From positions 1-48,463 of the forward strand of contig JBHJGV010000066.1 in assembly GCA_050331455.1 (NCBI GenBank): a DNA stretch of 48,463 nt, written 5' to 3'. The translations under genes were made by a program, and so were the position numbers. Source of the DNA: CAYUYV01 sp050331455. Its GTDB lineage: Bacteria; Pseudomonadota; Alphaproteobacteria; JAJFIK01. The notes under the pieces are model-generated. The model did not search any database and was not told the DNA's origin. It was given only the letters and a program-made list of their open reading frames with translations. Positions 25,001 through 31,668 of the stretch are shown here, in pieces; within the stretch, counting starts at the first letter, position 1; every line of letters starts with the position of its first letter.

Positions 25001-28000
25001 CACGGTGACCGTCGATCCGACCGCCAACGGGCCGGTCCAGGTGGGCCTGCCCGCCGATCAGGCCGAGGACGCCGCCGGCAACCCGAACCTTGCGGCGAGC
25101 GATCTCATTGTCACGGCCGGGGCGGTGCTGGATGTCCCGGCCGTGGTGATCACCACGGATGAGGCCAGCCCCACCAATGCGGACACCTTCACGGTGACCG
25201 TCACCTTCTCCGAAGCGGTTACGGGCTTCGACGCAAGCGACATCACGGTGGGCAACGGCGTCGTGGTCGGCGCCGTGGCGACGGCGGATGATACGGTCTT
25301 CACAGCAACGATCGATCCGACCATTGACGGCGCCGTGGACGTGTCCGTCGCGGCCGCGATCGCCCAGGCCGCGGGCGATGGGGACGACAATACGGCCTCC
25401 AATCTCCTGTCGGTCACCGCCGATACGATCAGCCCGACCCCGCTGATTACGTCGGCGGAAAGCGATCCGACGGCAAATGATCCCTTCGAGATCACGATTA
25501 CCTTCCCGGAGGCCGTTTCCGGTTTCGAAGCCGGCGATCTTTCGGTGTCGAACGGCGCCGTAACGACGTTTCAGACAACCGATGATACGGTCTTCACGGC
25601 AACCATCGACGCCGTGGCCGACGGTGCCGTCGATGTGACCATCGCCGCCGCCGCCGCCCAGGACGCGGCCGGCAATCCGAGCGCCGCCGCCTCGCCCTTC
25701 AGCATCGATGTGGAAACGGCCAGCCCGACGGTCACCATCGCCAGTGCCGAGGGTACGATCACGGCCAATGATCCGTTCACGGTCACGGTCACGTTCTCCG
25801 AGGCTGTCAGTGGCTTCGACGCCTCCGATGTCAGCGTGTCCAACGGCACCGTGGTGGGCGCCGTCGTAACGGCGGACGACACGGTTTTTACCTTCGATGT
25901 GGATGCCACCGCCGACGGCCCGGTCACCGTCGATGTGCCGGCCGATGCCGCCGTCGATGGCGGCGGTGCGGGCAACACGGCCGCCAGCACCTTCTCCATC
26001 ACGGTCGATTCATCCGCACCGACCGTGACCATCGACGCCGAAGAAGGCACCACGACGCCCTCCACCCCCTTCACGGTGACGATCACGTTCTCCGATGAAG
26101 TTTCGGGCTTCGAGGCCGACGAGGTCACGGTCACCGGCGGCACGGTCATCGGCCCCCTGACAAGCGCCGACAACACGACCTTCTTCGCCGCCATCCGTCC
26201 CGATACGGCGGGCCCGGTCAGCGTCGACGTGGACGCCGCCGTGGCGACGGACGAGGGCGGCAGCGGCAATGTCGCCGCACCGACCTTCACCACCACCTTC
26301 ACGCCCGACACGCCGGAAACGGGCCTCACGGAGATTGATCTCGATGCCCTGAACGGCACGAACGGCTTCGTCATCAATGGTATCGAGGCGGATGATTATT
26401 CCGGTTACGCCGTCTCCCATGCCGGCGACCTCAATGGCGACGGCATCGCCGACCTCATTGTCGGGGCCCGGTTCGCCGATGGCGCGGGCAATGGCGAAAG
26501 CGATGCCGGCGAGGCCTATGTGGTCTTCGGCGGCAGCGGGGTGAGCGCCGGCGGCAGCTTCGACCTCTCGACCCTGGACGGGGTCAACGGCTTCCTGCTG
26601 AACGGCCTTGATGCGGGCGACCAGTTCAGCCGGTCGCTGGACTCGGCCGGGGACGTGAACGGCGACGGGCTGGACGACCTGATCATCGGCGCGCCCTTTG
26701 CCGATGCGAGCGGCAACGGGTCCGGCGAAAGCTATGTCATCCTCGGCTCGACCGATTTCGGGGTCTCCGGCGCTGCGCCCAGCCTCGATCTGTCCGCCCT
26801 CGACGGCCAGAACGGCTTTGTTTTGAATGGTGTCGACGCGGAGGATTACAGCGGTATTTCCGTCGCCTCGGCGGGTGACGTGAACAATGACGGTTTCGAC
26901 GACATGATCATCGGCTCGTTCCTGGCCGATCCCAACGGGGTGGACCGGGCCGGCGAAAGCTATCTCGTGTTCGGATCGTCGGCGTTCGGGACAACGTCGG
27001 CCGCGCCGTCCATCGATCTGTCCTCCCTCGACGGCCAGGACGGCTTCGTCCTCAACGGCGTGGGCGGGGCGGACCGCTCCGGACGCACCGTCGGGTCCGC
27101 CGGGGACTGGAACGGTGACGGGATCGACGATCTCGTGGTCGCTGCGCCGCCCGCCAATCCCGGCGGCGCCCGCTTCGAGGCCGGCGAAGTGTATGTCGTG
27201 TTCGGATCAAGCAGCCTGGGCGCGCCGGGCAGCCTCGATCTGTCCACGCTCGACGGCACGGACGGCTTCGCCATCGGCGGCGTCGGCACGTTCCCGGCTT
27301 TTGTCGAGGACAACACCCTGCGGGTGGGCGACCGGGCCGGCGGCGCCATTGCCAGCGGCGATCTGAATGGCGACGGGATTTCCGACCTCGTGGTCGGTGC
27401 CTACCGCGCCAATCCGGATGGCTCCCGCAGTGCCGGCGAGGTCTATGTCATTTTCGGCACCTCAAGCTTCCCCAATGTGGACCGTGTGGAATTGAGCAGC
27501 CTTGATGGCGTGAACGGCTTCAAGATCGAAGGCCTGACCGCGTTCGATCGCTTCGGCCGGTCCCTCGACGTGGCGGACGACATCAATGGCGACGGGATCC
27601 AGGATCTCGTCATCGGCGCGGATCTTGCCGACCAGAACGATGCCATCCGCGGCGGCGAGAGCTATGTCGTGTTCGGATCGACCGAGTTCGGCAGCTTCGG
27701 CTCCTCCGATACCCTGGACCTGGAAGGGCTGACCGCCGATGACGGGTTCATCATCCGTGGCCGGGACCAGGCGGATCTGCTGGGCCGGTCCGTGTCCGGA
27801 CTGGGCGATGTCAACGGCGACGGGGCTGGCGACATCATCATCGGCGCGTACGGTGCAAACCCCAATGATGTGGGCCGCCTCGGCGGCGAAAGCTATGTCA
27901 TTTTCGGGACGCCTGCGGACGATCCGTTCACGGGTGAGGATGGCGTCAACGATACGCTGACCGGCACCGCGAATGGCGAGGCGCTCAGCGGTCTCGGCGG

Positions 28001-28322
28001 CAACGATACCCTGACGGGGCTCGGCGGCGACGACACTCTGACCGGGGGTGCAGACAATGACACTTTCGTGGTCGGATCGTTGTTCGGAAACGATACGATC
28101 GTTGATTTCGATCAGGCCGGGGACGATGTGGTGGACGCCACAGGAACGGGCGACAGTTTCACGGCTTTCGACACCAACACGGACAATGTCATCGACGTGA
28201 ACGATGCTGGCTCCACCGTGGCCGTGGTCAACACGACGGACCTCCAATTGACCTTCACGGACGGCTCAACGATCCTGTTCGAGGACACCGCGACCCTCGC
28301 GGTGGACGACATCTTGTTCTGA
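22098..28322 (+). CDS. Giant type I-secreted protein: FG-GAP x7, Ig-like x9, FG-GAP x7, RTX tail
   Basis: The 2074-residue product has no Sec signal and I saw no cysteine, both usual for type I secretion. Residues 2-518 hold seven FG-GAP/integrin-alpha repeats of about 74 residues, each with a calcium loop such as DVDGDGVDDLIIGA and the strand YVVFGSS: one seven-bladed propeller. Residues 521-1408 hold nine Ig-like domains of about 98 residues (DPFTVTVTFSEAVSGF, GNxAA). Residues 1410-1939 hold seven more FG-GAP repeats. Residues 1963-1989 are RTX nonapeptides (GGNDTLTGLGGDDTLTGGAD), and the tail ends in DDILF, as in type I secretion signals. The start is GTG with GGGAG about 10 bases upstream. 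Probable role: calcium-stabilised surface or matrix adhesin. No transporter is encoded nearby. Confidence 0.93.
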   Translation: MATEVDLSALDGANGFVINGIDGEDYAGIVAVAGDVDGDGVDDLIIGAPGGDLPGADDAGEAYVVFGSSEFLGTTSTPSLDLSDLDGLNGFVINGLALGDGLGNAVAGAGDVNNDGFDDLILGAYRTDTYTGSAYVIFGSSAFGTTSDLSEFDLSDLDGTNGFAINGIDEGDNAGFSVSSVGDWNGDGFDDLAIGARYGGDGDYSGEVYIVFGASGGFAPSLDLSDLDGSNGFVVGNSGSDYFAGYSVSGAGDVNGDGIDDLIVGARGASAGGVARSGKSFVVFGTTAALGASSFSLDTLDGLNGFAIDGRGEQDFSGSAVTGIGDINGDGIDDLLIGASEESIPDGSPDGAPNIDESYVVFGSSAFGTTGAVSMLGLSELDGVNGFVIAGLSATAQGTSVSGVGDWNGDGLNDLIIGSPSEPVNGNAGTGRAFVLLGSFGLGTSGAAATINVTDLDGSDGFVINGIDGGDSAGSTVSGGGDLNGDGIADAIVGADDADGAGGNQSGETFVVFGVSSGPATDISTDFGDQTNSDPFDVTITFTSAVTGFEAADISIIGGIVVGGLVTADDTVFVATIDPDAEGPVTIGVAADAAQDGGGAGNLAAPDTIITLDQSPPAVALTTDQTSPTGDAPFDLTVTFSEAVTGFEAADLLLSNAVVVGDVTTADNTVFTVQIDPLADGAVTVNLGAGAAQDLAGNDNEAAPAPVALTADLVAPTLAIATTEPDPTPTDPFTITLTFSEAVAGFEAADLAVTGGSVVGALTTGDNTVFEAVIDADADGPVSVDVAAGQAEDLAGNDNVAAPTFTITVNAAAPTPPEATITSGVVGPITADPFVVTVTFTEAVVGFEAADIDVTNGVVSGAVSTADDTVFEVTIDPTTDGDVNVAVPADVAQDGEGTNNLAATPFVVAVDATAPTAVLTTASTVLPDTDPFDLTVTFSEAVSGFEAGDLTVGNGTVTNVQTVDNTVFTVTVDPTANGPVQVGLPADQAEDAAGNPNLAASDLIVTAGAVLDVPAVVITTDEASPTNADTFTVTVTFSEAVTGFDASDITVGNGVVVGAVATADDTVFTATIDPTIDGAVDVSVAAAIAQAAGDGDDNTASNLLSVTADTISPTPLITSAESDPTANDPFEITITFPEAVSGFEAGDLSVSNGAVTTFQTTDDTVFTATIDAVADGAVDVTIAAAAAQDAAGNPSAAASPFSIDVETASPTVTIASAEGTITANDPFTVTVTFSEAVSGFDASDVSVSNGTVVGAVVTADDTVFTFDVDATADGPVTVDVPADAAVDGGGAGNTAASTFSITVDSSAPTVTIDAEEGTTTPSTPFTVTITFSDEVSGFEADEVTVTGGTVIGPLTSADNTTFFAAIRPDTAGPVSVDVDAAVATDEGGSGNVAAPTFTTTFTPDTPETGLTEIDLDALNGTNGFVINGIEADDYSGYAVSHAGDLNGDGIADLIVGARFADGAGNGESDAGEAYVVFGGSGVSAGGSFDLSTLDGVNGFLLNGLDAGDQFSRSLDSAGDVNGDGLDDLIIGAPFADASGNGSGESYVILGSTDFGVSGAAPSLDLSALDGQNGFVLNGVDAEDYSGISVASAGDVNNDGFDDMIIGSFLADPNGVDRAGESYLVFGSSAFGTTSAAPSIDLSSLDGQDGFVLNGVGGADRSGRTVGSAGDWNGDGIDDLVVAAPPANPGGARFEAGEVYVVFGSSSLGAPGSLDLSTLDGTDGFAIGGVGTFPAFVEDNTLRVGDRAGGAIASGDLNGDGISDLVVGAYRANPDGSRSAGEVYVIFGTSSFPNVDRVELSSLDGVNGFKIEGLTAFDRFGRSLDVADDINGDGIQDLVIGADLADQNDAIRGGESYVVFGSTEFGSFGSSDTLDLEGLTADDGFIIRGRDQADLLGRSVSGLGDVNGDGAGDIIIGAYGANPNDVGRLGGESYVIFGTPADDPFTGEDGVNDTLTGTANGEALSGLGGNDTLTGLGGDDTLTGGADNDTFVVGSLFGNDTIVDFDQAGDDVVDATGTGDSFTAFDTNTDNVIDVNDAGSTVAVVNTTDLQLTFTDGSTILFEDTATLAVDDILF
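22101..23651 (+). repeat. N-terminal block of seven FG-GAP repeats
   Basis: Seven repeats of about 222 bases. Each encodes (L/V)DLSxLDGxNGFxINGxxxxD, then a GD(V/W)NGDGxDDLIIGA calcium loop, then GExYVVFGSS. The count of seven matches one closed integrin-type propeller. Confidence 0.9.
23658..26321 (+). repeat. Nine tandem Ig-like domains
   Basis: Nine repeats of about 296 bases. Each encodes a start like SPTxxDPFTVTVTFSEAVxG, a middle like TADDTVFxATIDP, and an end like DxxGNxAAPxFTITVD. They are similar but well diverged at DNA level, so this is an old expansion. Confidence 0.88.
26325..27914 (+). repeat. C-terminal block of seven FG-GAP repeats
   Basis: Seven further repeats of the N-terminal type (first: LTEIDLDALNGTNGFVING; last: TLDLEGLTADDGFIIRG). 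Repeat five carries an insertion of about 12 residues (FPAFVEDNTLRVG). This gives a second predicted seven-bladed propeller. Confidence 0.9.
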
Positions 28323-28386
28323 CGGACCTGTAACGCCCGCTCGTGTGGGAAAGGCCGGTCCGTGCCCCTTGTAAAGGACGCGGGCC

Positions 28387-29481
28387 ATGGCCGGATCCCA
28401 GACACAGCCACCCTATCGTCTCCATGGCCTCAAGCTGTCCTATTTCACGGGAAAGCTTGAGGCCTATTTGCAAGTGAAGGGAGTGCCCTTCACCTTTGTG
28501 GAGATGGACACCGCCGATTTCCGCGCCTGCGCGCAGGCGACCGGCGTGGCGCAGATGCCCCAGCTCGAGGCCCCGGACGGAACCTGGCTGACCGACACCA
28601 CCGATATCATCGGCCATTTCGAGGACCGGGTTGCGGACCCCGCCTTACGGCCGGCGGATCCGGTCACCGGCTTTGCGAGCCTTCTGCTCGAAGACCTGTT
28701 CGACGAGTGGTTCTGGCGGCCGGCCCTCTATTACCGCTGGGCGTTCAAGGACGATGCGGCCCTGATGAGCGCGCGCATCGCCAAGACCATGTTGCGGGAC
28801 ATGCCGCTGCCCTTCGCCTTGCGCCGCCGTTTCATCCTGGCGCGCCAAAGGCGGGTGTTTCTGAGCCAGGACGGGATTACCAAAAAAACGGCGCCCCAGG
28901 TGGAAGCCCTGTTTCTGGAGGCGCTCGACGGTCTGGAGGCCTGTTTGGCGGACCGGCCTTTCCTGTTCGGGACCCGGCCCGTGGAGGCCGATTTCGGCCT
29001 GTTCGGCTCCATGTTCCGGCATTTCTCCATCGACCCGACGCCGGCCGGCATCATGCGGGAGCGCGCGCCCCGGGTCCTGCACTGGGTGGCGCGGGTCTGG
29101 GCGACGCGGGCGCCGGATCTTGCTGGCACGACCCAGCCCGGGGCCATTCCCGGCGATCTGGCGCCGCTCTTTCACATGACGGCAGCGGATTATCTCCCCT
29201 ATCTCGCGGCCAATGCCCGGGCGGTCGCCGCGGGGGCCCGCGATGTCCGCTACGAGACCCGAGACGTCTCCTGGCGGGTTCCCGCCGCGCCCTACCGCGC
29301 CCGCTGCTTGGCCGTGCTCCAGACCCGATTCCAGGCCCTGGATGCGGCGGGTCGGGCGCAGATCCTGACGCTGCTGGGCCCGGGGGGAGCCGTGCTCGCC
29401 GAACCGCCCGCCGCGGATCTTGCAGCTCCGGCCAGGCGGGGGCGCCCGCGGGACCGTCTGTGGCGGCGGACGGGGCGCTAG
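28387..29481 (+). CDS. Glutathione S-transferase-like protein (first of pair)
   Basis: A 364-residue protein with an N-terminal thioredoxin-like domain (YRLHGLKLSYFTGKLEAYL, then QMPQLEAPDGTWLTDTTDII with the cis-Pro and the glutathione-binding acidic/Ser-Thr turn) and a long helical C-terminal domain ending in a basic tail (RRGRPRDRLWRRTGR). The catalytic S/C position of canonical GSTs is not clear in SYFTGK, so activity is uncertain. AAAGGACG upstream of the ATG at 28387 is a plausible ribosome site. It is longer than usual GSTs (about 200-230) and is followed 91 bases later by a paralogue with the same layout. Confidence 0.85.
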   Translation: MAGSQTQPPYRLHGLKLSYFTGKLEAYLQVKGVPFTFVEMDTADFRACAQATGVAQMPQLEAPDGTWLTDTTDIIGHFEDRVADPALRPADPVTGFASLLLEDLFDEWFWRPALYYRWAFKDDAALMSARIAKTMLRDMPLPFALRRRFILARQRRVFLSQDGITKKTAPQVEALFLEALDGLEACLADRPFLFGTRPVEADFGLFGSMFRHFSIDPTPAGIMRERAPRVLHWVARVWATRAPDLAGTTQPGAIPGDLAPLFHMTAADYLPYLAANARAVAAGARDVRYETRDVSWRVPAAPYRARCLAVLQTRFQALDAAGRAQILTLLGPGGAVLAEPPAADLAAPARRGRPRDRLWRRTGR

Positions 29482-29572
29482 CGCGCCGGATTTCTTGACC
29501 GGGCGGCCCTTGACCGGGCCACGGCCGGACCGCCATCGTGAGTTCAGGACAACGATTTGAAGGGACCAGGCC

Positions 29573-30610
29573 ATGGCGCCGCAACGGGAACCGCTGAAAC
29601 TGATGGGCGCGCCGGGCTCTCCCTATACGCGCAAAATGCTGGCCGTACTGCGATATCGGCATATCCCCTATTCCATGATGTGGGGCGGCCATGGCCGCCC
29701 TCCCGGCACGGACTATCCGGTGCCCAAGGTCAGGCTGCTGCCGACCTTCTATTTTCCTGATGCGGATGGCCGTCTCGAGGCAGCCGTGGACTCCACACCG
29801 ATCATTCGCCGTCTGGAGGCGGACTACACTGGCCGCTCGATCCTGCCCGATCATCCTGCCCTGGCTTGGATCAACGATCTGATCGAGGATTTTGGCGACG
29901 AATGGCTGACCAAGGCCATGTTCCATTATCGCTGGGCCTATCAGGATGACATCAAGAATGCCGGGCCCATGCTGATCTATTGGTCCGAACCCACCCTGGA
30001 GGAGGGTGCGGCGATGGCCCTCGCCGACCAGTTCGCCGAGCGGCAGATCGGACGGCTTTATGTCGTCGGATCGAACGAGACGACCGCGGAGACCATCGAG
30101 GCCAGCTACCAGCGCACGCTTGGGATCCTCGTCGCCCTGATCCAGCAGGGCGGCTTCATTCTCGGTGATCGGCCGGCATCCTGTGATTTTGCCGTATACG
30201 GACAACTAACCCAGCTTGGTGTCATCGATCCAACGCCGGCCCGGGTCACCAGGACCGTCTCGATGCGTGTGAGGGCCTGGCTCGACCGGGTGGAAGATCT
30301 GTCCGGTCATGAGGGCGGAGAATGGCGCAGCGTGGATGAGGCCGCGCGGTGTTTGCGCCCCCTGCTGACGGAAATCGGCCGGGTCTATGCGCCGTTTCTG
30401 CTCGCCAATGCCCGGGCCGTGATGGCGGGCGGCGGCGCGGCGGTGGACGGCGAGATCGACGGGCGGCCCTGGACCCAACCGGCTTTTCCCTATCAGGCGA
30501 AATGCCTAGGCTGGATCCGGGAAGGGTTCGTGGCCCTGCCGTCGTCGGCCCAGATGGATGTCATGCGGATCATCGCCGGCACCGGATGCGAGGCCATGCT
30601 CGACGCGTGA
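29573..30610 (+). CDS. Glutathione S-transferase-like protein (second of pair)
   Basis: A 345-residue paralogue of the preceding gene with a more canonical N-terminus: LMGAPGSPYTRKMLAVLRYR carries the SPYTRK helix start typical of bacterial GSTs, and VRLLPTFYF and AVDSTPIIRRLEADY give the cis-Pro and glutathione-site turn. The C-terminal helical domain shares with the neighbour the segments ALxYRWAxxDD, FLLANARAV and FPYQAKCL. A role in conjugating or reducing an electrophilic substrate is possible; no substrate is suggested by context. GGGACC upstream of the ATG gives only a weak ribosome site. Confidence 0.88.
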   Translation: MAPQREPLKLMGAPGSPYTRKMLAVLRYRHIPYSMMWGGHGRPPGTDYPVPKVRLLPTFYFPDADGRLEAAVDSTPIIRRLEADYTGRSILPDHPALAWINDLIEDFGDEWLTKAMFHYRWAYQDDIKNAGPMLIYWSEPTLEEGAAMALADQFAERQIGRLYVVGSNETTAETIEASYQRTLGILVALIQQGGFILGDRPASCDFAVYGQLTQLGVIDPTPARVTRTVSMRVRAWLDRVEDLSGHEGGEWRSVDEAARCLRPLLTEIGRVYAPFLLANARAVMAGGGAAVDGEIDGRPWTQPAFPYQAKCLGWIREGFVALPSSAQMDVMRIIAGTGCEAMLDA

Positions 30611-30673
30611 TGGAGCCGGTGTGAGCGGGGCGCATGACGCCGTGACCGGGCCGCAGCGGGGGAGGGAGCCTCC

Positions 30674-31309
30674 ATGGCGTTGATCGATTTGCTCGCCGCC
30701 TACGGGATTGTCGCATTTTTCGTCATCGCTGCACTTGAGCGAGTGTTTCCCCTTATTCCGTCCCATGCATTATTCGCCTTTATCGGCGTCATGTCGGCCG
30801 AGACCGGCGGTGTACTGATCGTTGCCGTGACCGTGACGGCCGCGGGTAGCGTTGTCGGCGGGCTCGTTCTTTACGGGATTGGCCGGGCGGTGGGGCGGGA
30901 CCGTTCCCTCGCCTTCGCCGAGCGGGTAGCCCCCTGGGTCGGGACCCGTCCCGCCACGGCGCGCCGCTGGCTGGACCGCACCGCGCGGCGGGGCCGTCTG
31001 ATCGTCGGCACCACTCAGCTCGTGCCGACTATTCGCTTGCTGACGCCTTTGTTCGCCGGCCTTCTGGCCGTGCCGCCCATCGGGATCTGTGTTGCCCTGT
31101 CCGTGGGCAGTTTCCTCTGGGTCATGATTTTCAGCGGAACGGCATGGATTGTCTCCGTGCACCGTCCGTCCCTCGATCCGCTCCAAGTGACCCTTGGAGT
31201 CACCCTGGGGCTCGTGGCGGTCCAACTGGCCATGGGCGCCCTGTGGTCCCTGGCCTGGGTCATCCGCCGCCGAATGTGCCCCGCGATCATCGGACCCGAC
31301 CAGCCATAG
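30674..31309 (+). CDS. DedA-family membrane protein
   Basis: A 211-residue integral membrane protein of the DedA/SNARE-associated (VTT) family, whose members include undecaprenyl-phosphate flippases. It begins LLAAYGIVAFFVIAALERVFPLIPS, containing the acidic residue and Pro-rich re-entrant motif near residues 22-30, then LYGIGRAVGR and a second re-entrant segment in QLVPTIRLLTPLFAGLLAVP, and two C-terminal TM helices. GGGGGAGGG precedes the ATG at 30674. It probably follows the two GST genes in one transcript (63-base gap). Substrate not predictable. Confidence 0.85.
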   Translation: MALIDLLAAYGIVAFFVIAALERVFPLIPSHALFAFIGVMSAETGGVLIVAVTVTAAGSVVGGLVLYGIGRAVGRDRSLAFAERVAPWVGTRPATARRWLDRTARRGRLIVGTTQLVPTIRLLTPLFAGLLAVPPIGICVALSVGSFLWVMIFSGTAWIVSVHRPSLDPLQVTLGVTLGLVAVQLAMGALWSLAWVIRRRMCPAIIGPDQP

Positions 31310-31668
31310 GGTCCTTCAAGATCCTGCGCGTGCCGGACCGGTGCGGGTGTGACCATTCGGCTTGATCCCTGGTTGATCCGGTCCCCCATCCCGAAGCGGG
31401 GCGATCTGTCGCAAAGGCGACCGGCTTGCCCTGCCTCACGGGATGCCACCAGAAAGACGCCCTTTCTCGCGCTTCCGGCGGGCTGTCGCACGCCTTTACC
31501 GGGCACGACGCCCTCCTTGCAAGCCAAGAGCCGCAATGTCTGCGGCACGCCGTCCTTCCGCTGGCGGACGGCGTGATGGGAGAGGCGCCATGACGCTTTG
31601 GCCCCAACCGCGCTTTGCGCCATTCAATGCGACTGCACAGTTTGGTGAAAAACTCGGTTGGGGTTGAC
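31310..31668. other. Leader region before the TonB receptor, with hairpin
   Basis: About 360 bases without a convincing gene. At 31546-31575 there is a perfect inverted repeat (CACGCCGTCC, ten-base loop, GGACGGCGTG), which could be the terminator of the upstream genes or a leader structure of the receptor gene. No T-run follows it. A promoter-like TTGGGG-TTGACA stretch lies just before the receptor start. Confidence 0.5.

Noticed and set aside
23936..26377. Long minus-strand open frames inside the giant repeat gene
   Set aside because: They follow the repeat period of the coding strand and give Ser/Ala/Val-rich sequence; an effect of codon bias in a repetitive gene.
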